64,000 bases of DNA from Lachnospiraceae bacterium MA2020 (GCA_000746015.1 JQKK01000004.1:186001-250000), one strand, 5' to 3'; shown: positions 43,693 through 52,403, counted from the first letter of the stretch. Notes: generated by a model from the letters alone, not told the origin. A program made the numbers and translations.

Positions 43693-45378
43693 ATGAGATT
43701 TAAAAGATACTTGAATAAATACAGGGAAGATAAGGCTAGAGGAAGAAATTATTTTAACTGGTTGATGCATTATACGAAACCGTATATGTGGAAAATCATA
43801 CTTCTGATGATCATTAGTATAGCAATGACTTATGTTTCAATTGGTTATGCTGTAGCATCACAGAAATTGATCGATATGGCGGGGAAAGGTCATATCACAA
43901 AAACAGCAATTGCTCTCTTTATGGGACTGATGGTTTCGATGCTTATCATCAATACAGCAATTGAGCTTGCTAATGTGATGGTAAACGAAAAATATACTTT
44001 CGGTATTCGTAAGCAGGTATATGACAAGCTTTTAAGGTCGGAATGGCTTGGCACGCAGCAATTTCATACAGGTGATATGATGACCAGAATGACAAGCGAT
44101 GCCGGTAATGTAGCGAATGGTATGGTTAATGTCATTCCGGAAATAATAGTGCTTCTGATACAGCTTGTAATGGTGTTTATAACCTTATATATCAATTCAC
44201 CTTTTTTGGCAATATTTGCTCTTTTTCTTACACCTTTTGGAATGGTAATTGCCTTTTTGATAGGCCGAAAGCTTAAAAAGTTGCAGATCAAGGTACAGGA
44301 GACAGAAACAGCATATCGCTCTTTTATACAGGAGAGTCTTGCTAATATTCTTATAGTAAAGGCTTTTTCAAATGAAGACAGGTTTTCTGAGCAACTTGCA
44401 GATCTTCGAGAGAATAGATTTTTTTGGGTGTGGAAGAAAAGTAAATTATCATCACTTTCAAATCTGGTATTAAATGGAACATTTCAGGTTGGATATGTTT
44501 TTGCGTTTGTATATGCGGCAGGTCAGATTGCAAATGGCGAGATAACATTTGGTACGATGACTCTCTTTCTTACATTGTTTAGTAGGATTCAGGCTCCGAT
44601 AGCAAGCCTTGCAAATCAGCTTCCAGGAGTGGTTTCTGTGTTTTCTGCTGCAAGCAGGATTATGGATATACAGGATATTTCTGATGAAAAACGCGAGCTG
44701 CCTGTCAATATGGAAGGCTCAGTAGGTGTACGTGTATCTGATGTTTCTTTTGCTTATGGAAAGAAGAATGTTCTTGAAAATGTGTCATTTAATATTGAGC
44801 CTGGTGACTTCGCAGCTATAATCGGACAATCAGGTATAGGTAAAACAACACTTATAAGAGGGCTTTTGAATTTTATCAGTTCTCAGAGCGGAAATATAGA
44901 ATATTATGACAAACATGGTCATAAGGCACATGCAAGTGCTTCCGTAAGAGAGTTTATATCTTATGTGCCACAGGGTAATACATTGTTTTCAGGAACTATA
45001 AGAGATAATGTACTTATGGGTAAGCCTGATGCAACGGAAGCGGAAATATGGGAGGCACTTGATATGGCGGTTTGCCGAGATTTTCTGGAAAAGCTTCCTG
45101 ATGGTATAGACACTGTTATCGGAGAAAAGGGTGTCGGTATATCAGAAGGTCAGGCACAAAGAATTGCTATTGCCAGAGCTCTTATAAGAAAATCACCATT
45201 TCTTATCCTTGATGAGGCTACATCAGCACTCGATGAAAAGACAGAGGCAGAGTTCTTGAAAAAATTTGATGAAATCAGTCCGCGTCCTACCTGTCTTTTG
45301 ATTACGCATCGATCAAGTATACTTAAATACTGTAATAAAGAGCTTATCATAGACAACGGATGTGTAACAGTGCATTGA
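43693..45378 (+). CDS. ABC exporter (fused membrane and ATPase domains), probable lasso exporter
   Basis: About 561 residues. Six membrane helices (about 30-310) precede an ATP-binding domain with Walker A GQSGIGKTT (378-386), signature GISEGQAQR in place of LSGGQ, Walker B FLILDEATSAL and the switch His in ITHRSS. It is a homodimeric half-transporter of the peptide/lipid exporter type, without a peptidase domain. Its place among lasso genes suggests export of the mature peptide and self-protection; polysaccharide-related export is an alternative. The ATG at 43693 has GAGGA 5 bases upstream. Confidence 0.85.
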   Translation: MRFKRYLNKYREDKARGRNYFNWLMHYTKPYMWKIILLMIISIAMTYVSIGYAVASQKLIDMAGKGHITKTAIALFMGLMVSMLIINTAIELANVMVNEKYTFGIRKQVYDKLLRSEWLGTQQFHTGDMMTRMTSDAGNVANGMVNVIPEIIVLLIQLVMVFITLYINSPFLAIFALFLTPFGMVIAFLIGRKLKKLQIKVQETETAYRSFIQESLANILIVKAFSNEDRFSEQLADLRENRFFWVWKKSKLSSLSNLVLNGTFQVGYVFAFVYAAGQIANGEITFGTMTLFLTLFSRIQAPIASLANQLPGVVSVFSAASRIMDIQDISDEKRELPVNMEGSVGVRVSDVSFAYGKKNVLENVSFNIEPGDFAAIIGQSGIGKTTLIRGLLNFISSQSGNIEYYDKHGHKAHASASVREFISYVPQGNTLFSGTIRDNVLMGKPDATEAEIWEALDMAVCRDFLEKLPDGIDTVIGEKGVGISEGQAQRIAIARALIRKSPFLILDEATSALDEKTEAEFLKKFDEISPRPTCLLITHRSSILKYCNKELIIDNGCVTVH

Positions 45379-45391
45379 TATAAATGTGTTA

Positions 45392-45420
45392 TTGTGATAC
45401 GATGTTGTACGTTGTACAAA
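45392..45420 (+). promoter_or_regulatory. Possible promoter before the 45448 glycosyltransferase
   Basis: TTGTGA (45392-45397), 17 bases and TACAAA (45415-45420). It is a moderate match in AT-rich sequence. Confidence 0.3.
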
Positions 45421-45447
45421 TAATTAAAGTTAGAGGGCTATAAAATA

Positions 45448-46554
45448 GTGGGTTTAAAAAAGAAGATTAGTATAATTATTCCGGCTTATAATATTGAAAA
45501 TTATATTGGTAAGTGTATTGATAGTATTCTGGCGCAGGATGTTGATAAGTCTCAGATTGAGGTGATAATCGTTGATGATGGCTCAACTGACAAAACCGGA
45601 GCAATCATTGACGATTATGCGTCAAAGTATGATATCATTAAGCCATTGCACAAGCCTAACGGTGGAGTATCTGCGGCGAGAAATTATGGTATAGCATCGG
45701 CTAGCGGCGAATACATATTCTTCTTTGATGGTGATGACTATCAGGAGAAAGAAACGTGCAGAGAGCTTACTGAGATTGCAGATAAAGGTGGTTATGATGC
45801 TGTAATCTACGGTTATCACAGAGTAGAAAACGGTAATGTGTATGAGACAACCCTTCCAAGATTTGATAAGACTGTTTATACGGGAGATTCTATAATAAAA
45901 GAAGTTGTTCCTGCGTTCATTGGTCTTTCGAACGAAGATGTTAACAATTGGATAGCAGGAAAGCCAGATTCACTTTATGTTGAAAATCCTGCTCTTTGGC
46001 GTATACTTTGTAAGAGAAGTGTGATTGTTGATAATAATCTTAAGTTTGATACAACTTTGAAGGTCGGTGAGGATACCTGTTTCATTTCTGAGTATCTTAG
46101 CTGCTGTAAGAATGTGTTTGTTCAGCAAAAATGTTATTATTATCTGGTTACTCGTTCTACTTCTGCAATATTCAGGTATGAAAGAGAGCCGCTTTCAAAG
46201 CTTGATGGTAAGATCCGTCTAAATGATGCAAGAGAAAGGCTTGTAGACAGGATCAAAAAGAGAACCGGTTTCGACGTTACTGATACCTTTAATGGAACGA
46301 TTGTCATGTCTGTTGTAGAGATGGCGTTCCTTCTTTCTAAATCTAACAAAGATGTGTCTTTGCGTAAAAGATATGATGGCTATAAGAATTTTGCGGAAGA
46401 TAAAAGAGTCAAGAATATGATATCTGATTTTGAAATAGGCGGTGGCTCGATTGTAAAGAGGATACCATTTGTTTTCTTGAAAAAAGGTTGGTTTGGTCTT
46501 TTGTTTATGGCTACGACAATGCTGCATGTCGTGCACTATGAGTTTAAGCGCTGA
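45448..46554 (+). CDS. Family 2 glycosyltransferase
   Basis: 368 residues: ISIIIPAYNIENYIGKCIDS, VIIVDDGSTDKTGAIIDDYA, NGGVSAARNYGIASASGEY, FFFDGDDYQEKET as metal site, GEDTCFISEYLSCC. It is longer than the other GT2 enzymes because of an extra segment near 140-175 (VVPAFIGLSNEDVNNWIAGK) that belongs to a capsule-type subgroup. The start is GTG with AGAGGG upstream. It lies between the exporter and a second, DPM-like transferase. Confidence 0.88.
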   Translation: MGLKKKISIIIPAYNIENYIGKCIDSILAQDVDKSQIEVIIVDDGSTDKTGAIIDDYASKYDIIKPLHKPNGGVSAARNYGIASASGEYIFFFDGDDYQEKETCRELTEIADKGGYDAVIYGYHRVENGNVYETTLPRFDKTVYTGDSIIKEVVPAFIGLSNEDVNNWIAGKPDSLYVENPALWRILCKRSVIVDNNLKFDTTLKVGEDTCFISEYLSCCKNVFVQQKCYYYLVTRSTSAIFRYEREPLSKLDGKIRLNDARERLVDRIKKRTGFDVTDTFNGTIVMSVVEMAFLLSKSNKDVSLRKRYDGYKNFAEDKRVKNMISDFEIGGGSIVKRIPFVFLKKGWFGLLFMATTMLHVVHYEFKR

Positions 46555-46569
46555 TCAAGGAGTTTTTTG

Positions 46570-47511
46570 GTGATGGATAAGATTTCTATTATTGTGCCTT
46601 GCTATAATGAGCAGGAGAGTTTACCTCTGTTTTATGAGGAGTTTAACAGGGCTACAGCATCCATGAAGGATGAAGTGGAGTTTGAGCTTATTTTCGTTGA
46701 CGACGGTTCTAAGGATGCGACTATGGAAGAAGTATATAAGCTTAAAAATCTGGATAGTCGAGTTTTTTATGTTTCTTTTTCCAGAAATTTTGGAAAAGAG
46801 GCAGCTATCTATGCAGGTCTTAAAAGCGCTACAGGTGACTATGTGGCTTTGATGGATGCCGACCTTCAGGATCCGCCAGCGCTTCTTCCGGAGATGTATA
46901 GTTATGTTAAAAACGGAGAATATGATTCTGTAGCTACAAGACGTGTTACAAGAAAAGGAGAGCCTCCTATAAGATCATTCTTTGCAAGGATGTTTTATAA
47001 GATAATGAACAATATATCCCAGACAGATATGGTTGACGGCGCTCGTGATTATCGTCTTATGAGCAGAAAATTTGTAGATGCGCTTCTTGATATGTCTGAA
47101 TACAATAGATTTTCAAAGGGACTATTTGGTTGGGTAGGATTTAAGACCAAATGGCTTGAATTTGAAAATGTTGAAAGGATTGCGGGAGAGACCAAATGGT
47201 CTTTTTGGGGACTTTTCAGATACAGTCTTGAAGGAATTGTTGCATTTTCAACATTTCCATTGACCATTTCATCTTTCTTTGGAATAATAGGTTTCATTTT
47301 ATCTGTGTTGTTTATGACATATATTGTTATTAAGAGACTTATACTTGGAGATCCTGTTGCGGGATGGGCTTCTACAGTGACAATTGTTTTGATGATTGGA
47401 AGTATACAGCTTCTTTGTATTGGAATTCTGGGTATGTATCTTTCCAAGACCTATCTTGAGACAAAGAAGAGACCTATATATATAGTATCAAAAACAAATA
47501 TAGATGATTAA
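46570..47511 (+). CDS. DPM1/GtrB-like polyprenyl-phosphate glycosyltransferase
   Basis: About 313 residues. A GT2 domain (ISIIVPCYNEQESLPLFYEE, FVDDGSKDATMEEVY, MDADLQDPPALLPEMY, RRVTRKGEPPIRSFFARMFY, DGARDYRLMSRKFVDALLDM) is followed by two membrane helices (about 230-255 and 265-290), the layout of GtrB/YkcC enzymes that load a sugar onto undecaprenyl phosphate. The product would be a lipid-linked donor used outside the cell, so a GT-C partner is expected; the 38385 membrane protein is one possible candidate. The start may be GTG 46570 or ATG 46573; AAGGAG precedes both. Confidence 0.88.
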   Translation: MMDKISIIVPCYNEQESLPLFYEEFNRATASMKDEVEFELIFVDDGSKDATMEEVYKLKNLDSRVFYVSFSRNFGKEAAIYAGLKSATGDYVALMDADLQDPPALLPEMYSYVKNGEYDSVATRRVTRKGEPPIRSFFARMFYKIMNNISQTDMVDGARDYRLMSRKFVDALLDMSEYNRFSKGLFGWVGFKTKWLEFENVERIAGETKWSFWGLFRYSLEGIVAFSTFPLTISSFFGIIGFILSVLFMTYIVIKRLILGDPVAGWASTVTIVLMIGSIQLLCIGILGMYLSKTYLETKKRPIYIVSKTNIDD

Positions 47512-47518
47512 GAAATTA

Positions 47519-47552
47519 AATGCTGCAACAATTTATTATTGTATGCAGCATT
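47519..47552 (+). terminator. Strong hairpin between the DPM-like gene and the peptide kinase gene
   Basis: AATGCTGCA-ACAAT pairs with ATTGT-A-TGCAGCATT across a 5-base loop. The T-tract after it is weak (ATTTATG), so it may be a terminator, an RNA-stability element or an attenuator. Confidence 0.5.
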
Positions 47553-47598
47553 ATTTATGTATAAGGTGTTGAATTTTGAATTGAAAGGTAATGATGAA

Positions 47599-48492
47599 AT
47601 GGGAAAATATTATTATAAAATATATGGTCTTACACTTGCTTCAGACTACGAGTTTCCTCAGTTTGTTTCAATTGATGCAGTGGAGGATGCTGATATTGAA
47701 ATCGAGTATGGGGGGATAAGCGAAGAGATCAATAGCCAGATTTCAAAAGGAGTATATGGTGGCTTAAAGAAGAATGAAATTTGGTTTGATAATCATGTTG
47801 GAGTATTTTGGATACATGATTCAAAAAAGATTAATTTTATAGAAAGTGGAGCTTCTATCGATGATGCAGCACAGTATTTGCCAGGAATGTGTTTTGCTAT
47901 TCTATTATGGTATAGGCAGATGATCATGCTGCATGGTGCTTGTTTAAGGCTTAATGGAAAAACAATTATAGTAGCTGGCAATAGTGGGTCTGGTAAGTCT
48001 ACTATCACAACAGAGCTCATAAAGAAGGGCGCTTTACTTATGGCTGATGATGTGACAGGCATAGGAGTGGATAATGGTACTTATATATCATATCCTGCAT
48101 TTCCATTTCAGAAGCTTTGCACAGATCAGGTTGAGAAAAATTGTATTGATACAACAGGATTAAGGCAGATAAGGTATGATCTGAATAAATTCGAGATACC
48201 AAGAGTGGATTCTTTCTGGGATAAACCGGAAAAAGCAGATATACTATTTAGAATCGAAGTGTCTGATGTAGAGAGTCTGACGACAGAAGAAGTTATTGGA
48301 GCAGAAAAGATAAAGATGATAACGGATTCGATTTTCATCAAGTGGCTTTTTGTGGGAGATTTTAAGCTTGAACCTAATGATCTGATGCGTTGTATTGGTT
48401 TAGCAAATCAAATTAAAATTCATAAGATATGTCGTAATAAAGAAAAAAATACAATTAATGAAATACTGGATTATATTATGAACAATGTATGA
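47599..48492 (+). CDS. HPr-kinase-like lasso-peptide kinase
   Basis: 297 residues. The C-terminal half has an HPr kinase/phosphorylase-type P-loop, GNSGSGKST (127-135), and MADDVTGIG, where the acidic pair lies in the position of the kinase catalytic Asp. The N-terminal region (YKIYGLTLASDYEFPQF) is the usual one in kinases of paeninodin-type lasso clusters, not the HPr sensor domain of HprK. Such kinases phosphorylate a Ser at the precursor C-terminus. The ATG at 47599 has AAAGGT 8 bases upstream. The cyclase gene follows 15 bases later. Confidence 0.82.
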   Translation: MGKYYYKIYGLTLASDYEFPQFVSIDAVEDADIEIEYGGISEEINSQISKGVYGGLKKNEIWFDNHVGVFWIHDSKKINFIESGASIDDAAQYLPGMCFAILLWYRQMIMLHGACLRLNGKTIIVAGNSGSGKSTITTELIKKGALLMADDVTGIGVDNGTYISYPAFPFQKLCTDQVEKNCIDTTGLRQIRYDLNKFEIPRVDSFWDKPEKADILFRIEVSDVESLTTEEVIGAEKIKMITDSIFIKWLFVGDFKLEPNDLMRCIGLANQIKIHKICRNKEKNTINEILDYIMNNV

Positions 48493-48507
48493 GTGAGGAA
48501 TTAGAAG

Positions 48508-50421
48508 ATGTCAGCAATTTGGGGTTGTATAGATTTTTCAGGATCTATATTGGATAGCGGCCTTCCGGACATTATGACGGAATGTACTAAGTTATATAAA
48601 ATAGATCGTACAGAACATTTAATTGAAAATAATGTATATATGGCGTGCGGCTTACAATATATAACTAAAGAGTCAAGATATGAAAAATTACCTTGTATAA
48701 AAGATGGTTTATACTTCTCAGCAGATTGTATCATTGATAATAGACAGGAACTTATTGATAGTTTAGGGATAGATACAGATGCAGCAGACGGAGAGGTGCT
48801 TTTTTCGGCTTGGCAGAAGTGGGGAGAAGACTTTGGCAACTATGTTATTGGTCTGTTTTCTTTTGCTGTATATGACAGGAAGAAAAGTCAGTTTTATTTA
48901 TATACTGACCATACTTCTTCAAGATGTATTCATTACTTTGTTAAGGGTAGTAAGGTTTATTTTGCAACACTTACAAAGTGTATTACAGATGCAGCAGGTG
49001 GGATAGACATTAGTGAAAAATGGCTTACTGCATGCATGTCGACGAATTTTCCATCAATGCTATTATATGAAGGACTTTCACCATTTGAAAATGTATTTAT
49101 ACTTCCATATGGCTGTGGAGTAAAGATTGAATATATTGATAATAGCATAGTTGTAGAAAAAAAGCGCTATTGGGATCCATTAAATACTGTTACGCAGATC
49201 AAAAAATTTGATGATAATAATTGCAGGAAAATGTTTCGGGAAGTACACAATAAATGTGTACAGGATGCGATTCGCACTGATGGCAATATTGGAATCTTGC
49301 TTAGCAGCGGATTAGATTCATCGGCTATTGGATGTACGGCTGCAAGGATGCTTAATCTTAAAAAGAAGGACCTATACAGTTATACATCTATCCCTTTGAA
49401 AGAGTTTGATGGTAATAGTGATAACAAGCAGAAGTTTTGGATAGATGATGAGTCTGAAGGTGTTAAATGCATTTGTAATCATTATAAAAATATCAAACCC
49501 AAGTTTTTGGAATGCAGAGGAAAAAGTGTGCTTTCGTATGTGGAAGAGTTTGTGAAGTATCTTGAATTTCCAGGAAAAGCATTGGTAAATCATGTTTGGA
49601 TGAAAGATGCATATGAAATGGCGAGAGAAGATGGCTGTAGAATCGTAATGTATGGCAGTTATGGAAATATGTCAATCTCATATGGATCATTATTTGAAAA
49701 TACATGGCTGATGATCAAATGTGGTGATATCATTGGGGCTGTTAAACAGATATTTAGACTGGCTGAAAAAGAACACTTGAGCAAAAAGAATCTTCTTAAA
49801 ATGTTTGTTAAAAAGCTGTTTAACAATGTGGATTATACAGATGATTCACATATTGATGACGAGCTTTTTAAATCTAAGCTTGTTGAAAAGTATAATATTA
49901 GAAAAGAGTGGGAAAATAGATTAAAAAGAGAAGGTATTGAAAAAATGACATTATCTCAAAGAAGAAATGCTCTTGTTTCAGGTTTATTATTTCAGCTTGT
50001 CGGATTATATGAGACTAAGGATGGACTTTATAATGGTATATTGATAAGAGATCCATCTAAGGATAAAAGGATGATCGAATTGTGTCTTAGACTCCCTTTT
50101 AAATGTTTTGCCTGGAATGGAGTGGAAAGGAGACTTGTAAGAGATTATCTGGATGATGTTGTTCCTGATGAGATAAGGCTTATAAATAGAAATAGAGGTA
50201 GACAAAGTGGAGATGCTGTAATTAGGTATGATATGTATGGTCTTCCTAATGGAGAAAAAACATGGGATGTTCTAATAGGCAGGATGAAATCCTATTTCAA
50301 TATTGATAAGTCAATAGAGTTATTAAAATCTAAAACAGATGCTGCAAACTTGATAAATAAGGCTAAAATTATGTCTTGTAATTATTTTTTGAAGGAATTT
50401 GGAAAAGACGACCTTGTTTAG
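48508..50421 (+). CDS. Asparagine-synthase-like lasso-peptide cyclase
   Basis: 637 residues. It has an N-terminal glutamine-amidotransferase-like domain that begins MSAIWG instead of MC, so the glutaminase nucleophile Cys2 is absent, and a C-terminal asparagine-synthase domain with PP-loop LLSSGLDSSAIG (about 264-275). Lasso cyclases use ATP to activate an Asp or Glu side chain and join it to the new N-terminus. Size and the lost Cys fit this role better than true asparagine synthase. It ends just before a bidirectional terminator shared with the precursor gene. Confidence 0.88.
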   Translation: MSAIWGCIDFSGSILDSGLPDIMTECTKLYKIDRTEHLIENNVYMACGLQYITKESRYEKLPCIKDGLYFSADCIIDNRQELIDSLGIDTDAADGEVLFSAWQKWGEDFGNYVIGLFSFAVYDRKKSQFYLYTDHTSSRCIHYFVKGSKVYFATLTKCITDAAGGIDISEKWLTACMSTNFPSMLLYEGLSPFENVFILPYGCGVKIEYIDNSIVVEKKRYWDPLNTVTQIKKFDDNNCRKMFREVHNKCVQDAIRTDGNIGILLSSGLDSSAIGCTAARMLNLKKKDLYSYTSIPLKEFDGNSDNKQKFWIDDESEGVKCICNHYKNIKPKFLECRGKSVLSYVEEFVKYLEFPGKALVNHVWMKDAYEMAREDGCRIVMYGSYGNMSISYGSLFENTWLMIKCGDIIGAVKQIFRLAEKEHLSKKNLLKMFVKKLFNNVDYTDDSHIDDELFKSKLVEKYNIRKEWENRLKREGIEKMTLSQRRNALVSGLLFQLVGLYETKDGLYNGILIRDPSKDKRMIELCLRLPFKCFAWNGVERRLVRDYLDDVVPDEIRLINRNRGRQSGDAVIRYDMYGLPNGEKTWDVLIGRMKSYFNIDKSIELLKSKTDAANLINKAKIMSCNYFLKEFGKDDLV

Positions 50422-50434
50422 ATATATAATAGCG

Positions 50435-50472
50435 TAAAAAAAGAGAGCTGGTAGATTTGCCAGCTCTCTTTC
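50435..50472. terminator. Bidirectional terminator between cyclase and precursor genes
   Basis: AAAGAGAGCTGG pairs with CCAGCTCTCTTT. The 7-T run is on the minus strand (after the precursor gene); on the + strand the tail CTTTCT is weaker. Confidence 0.88.
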
Positions 50473-50491
50473 TAAAATAAGTGAATAATAA

Positions 50492-50641
50492 TTAACCACT
50501 AACTATAACTGTACCTGCCCACCATGATTTTCCTTCATCTGGTGTAATCCACTCACCATCCCAATTCATGGTCTTCTGTCCGCCGCCTGCAGTCTCGTTG
50601 ATGTTAAGCTCTTCGATAGCTGGTGTATTCCATGACTTCAT
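50492..50641 (-). CDS. Lasso-type RiPP precursor peptide
   Basis: 49 residues. GGAGGAAAA lies 4 bases before the ATG at 50641, which fixes the start; an upstream in-frame ATG lies next to that site. The N-terminal part MKSWNTPAIEELNINETA looks like a lasso leader: Trp4, Pro7, Ile9/Leu12 as the B1-binding face and Thr17 near the cut. The rest, about 31 residues, starts with Gly19-Gly20-Gly21 and has Asp28, which would be ring position 8 or 9 if Gly21 or Gly20 is residue 1. The tail is rich in Trp (27, 31, 40, 41) and ends VIVSG, with Ser48 as a possible kinase target. It is convergent with the cyclase gene. Confidence 0.8.
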   Translation of the reverse strand: MKSWNTPAIEELNINETAGGGQKTMNWDGEWITPDEGKSWWAGTVIVSG

Positions 50642-50724
50642 AGTATTTTCCTCCATACATTCTAGTGTTAAGCTTTTACAGCCTACGGATTGTATGATAT
50701 CAGATGCAAAATCAGCAGTAAAGA

Positions 50725-50746
50725 AATCTAACATAATTGTTAGATT
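50725..50746. promoter_or_regulatory. Perfect inverted repeat upstream of the precursor gene
   Basis: AATCTAACA-TAAT-TGTTAGATT, 9-base arms with a 4-base spacer, 84 bases before the precursor ATG. It may be an operator or leader hairpin. No clear -35/-10 pair could be assigned in the 240 bases between the precursor and acyltransferase genes. Confidence 0.55.
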
Positions 50747-50882
50747 GTATTGAAATCTGGTATAGCATTGATATTTATTGTATTTTTTGATAACATTTAA
50801 TGATTGTTGAAAAAATGATCGCGGTAGGAGCCCGATATCGTTTTAAACTAAGATTATTTTAGGATTCGAAAAGGAGACATTG

Positions 50883-51971
50883 ATGAAAAAACGAGAATAT
50901 AATTATGAATGGCTTAGGGTATGTGCTATGCTTGCCGTTATCATGATTCATGTAAGTGCACATTGGGTATCAGGTTTTTCAGCAGCAGTCCGTGATGGAG
51001 CAAAAGCTGGTGAATTGATAAATCCGTTATCCGCTTGTATCTATAATTCGATATGCAGATTTGCCGTTCCTTGCTTTTTGATGATTTCTGGAGCTTTTAT
51101 TATTGATAATGATAAAAATGCGGACTATGTTACATTTTATAAAAAGTCGTTTATGAAAATAGGAATCACAACTATAATTTTCAGTATCTTGTATTGCTTA
51201 AAAAAGGTTACAGAAGCTTGTATAGGTGGATATCTTGGGGCTAAAGCAATCTGGGCAATAGTTATAGATGCAATTAGTGGAGTTCCATATTATCATATGT
51301 GGTATTTGTATATGCTTATCGGTGTTTATATGTTAGCACCGTTTGTGATTATTATCAAAAATGCAATCACTTATAAACATTTTCGAATCGCTGCAATAGT
51401 ATTTTTGGTTTATTCGATAGTATCTGCCTGGACTAATCATGGAGGAAGTGTAAGTTGGGATATAGGCAATTCAGTATATTACTTTGGGTATTTTATGATA
51501 GGATATGTTCTGCGAAAAGAGGCTAAGAAGGATACTTTGCGTGGAATATGTTTAATTGCCATAGGTATACTGGTTGAGATAATTATAGCTTTTGTGGAAT
51601 ATCATTTTCAGATAGTTAATGGTATAGCTGAAGCTAAATTGAACTTTCAAATAGTTAGTCCGTTATCTCCACAGGTCGCATTGGCATCAGTATTGATCTT
51701 TGCGGGCGTTAGTCGTATAGAATTAAATGAAAATAAATTAATTGCAGTAATAGCTAAAATGTCATTTGTTATTTATATTATTCATGGTGGTGTTTGGGGC
51801 ATGGTTAGGATGATAGTTGGTAAGCTGAAAGATGATTCATATCTATTTCATGATTCAAATATTGCAGCAATACCTATTTTTGTAATTATTGTTTTTGTGA
51901 TTTCATTCGTTCTTGCGATTATATATGAAAAATTTTATGCAGTTATTTTGAAATGTGTAGGAAAAAAATGA
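50883..51971 (+). CDS. Acyltransferase-3 family membrane protein
   Basis: 362 residues with about ten helices: EWLRVCAMLAVIMIHVSAHW carries the family His, then SICRFAVPCFLMISGAFII, YHMWYLYMLIGVYMLAPFV and MSFVIYIIHGGVWGMV. This is the WecH-like acetyltransferase subgroup. AAGGAG lies 6 bases before the ATG at 50883. It is divergent from the precursor gene and followed by a weak terminator. A role in acylating polysaccharide or the peptide is possible but unproven. Confidence 0.85.
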   Translation: MKKREYNYEWLRVCAMLAVIMIHVSAHWVSGFSAAVRDGAKAGELINPLSACIYNSICRFAVPCFLMISGAFIIDNDKNADYVTFYKKSFMKIGITTIIFSILYCLKKVTEACIGGYLGAKAIWAIVIDAISGVPYYHMWYLYMLIGVYMLAPFVIIIKNAITYKHFRIAAIVFLVYSIVSAWTNHGGSVSWDIGNSVYYFGYFMIGYVLRKEAKKDTLRGICLIAIGILVEIIIAFVEYHFQIVNGIAEAKLNFQIVSPLSPQVALASVLIFAGVSRIELNENKLIAVIAKMSFVIYIIHGGVWGMVRMIVGKLKDDSYLFHDSNIAAIPIFVIIVFVISFVLAIIYEKFYAVILKCVGKK

Positions 51972-52022
51972 TGCCTTACGCTATATTTTGTAAATTTGCA
52001 GTTACAATAGCACCAACAGAAC

Positions 52023-52060
52023 AATGCCGAGGAGACAAGTATCACCTACGGCATTTGTGT
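52023..52060 (+). terminator. Probable terminator after the acyltransferase
   Basis: AATGCCG pairs with CGGCATT over a 19-base interior that can pair further, followed by TGTGTTTT. Confidence 0.5.
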
Positions 52061-52094
52061 TTTATGGAAAAGTAAACGATTTTGATGTATGACC

Positions 52095-52388
52095 CTATTT
52101 TTTCATTTTTTGCTCATTTATGACTTCCTCGATACTGGTGTATACCGGCTCTGTAAACAGATTATTTATTTCATTGACTACGCCCAGCTCCATTGTAAGC
52201 TTTATGAATGATTCTAAGGATATCTGTCCGGTTTTTTCAAATTTACGGAGAGTAGCGTAGCTTACATTGCTTCTTCCTGCTAATCGTTGCTGCGTTATCT
52301 TTTTTCTTTTTCTTATAGCTTTTATCCTTGATGCCAGTCTTTTTGCAACATCAGAAGGAGTATCCCATAAGTAATTCAGCTCGTCCAT
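52095..52388 (-). CDS. XRE-family transcription regulator
   Basis: 97 residues with a central helix-turn-helix (IRKRKKITQQRLAGRSNVSYATLRKFEKTGQISLESF in pieces; about 28-68) of the Cro/CI type and short flanks. The ATG at 52388 is chosen over an upstream TTG because GGAGG lies 8 bases before it. Two matched palindromes lie in its upstream region, one across the -10 box, which points to self-repression. It sits downstream of the sensor kinase gene on the same strand. Confidence 0.88.
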   Translation of the reverse strand: MDELNYLWDTPSDVAKRLASRIKAIRKRKKITQQRLAGRSNVSYATLRKFEKTGQISLESFIKLTMELGVVNEINNLFTEPVYTSIEEVINEQKMKK

Positions 52389-52403
52389 ATCGATTGCCTC
52401 CAA

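Noticed and set aside
48508-50421. True asparagine synthetase
   Set aside because: The glutaminase Cys at position 2 is missing and the gene stands next to a peptide kinase and a precursor, which fits a lasso cyclase better.
50642-50734. Longer version of the precursor with 31 extra N-terminal residues
   Set aside because: The strong GGAGG lies inside that extension, directly before the ATG at 50641, and the longer N-terminus does not look like a leader peptide.
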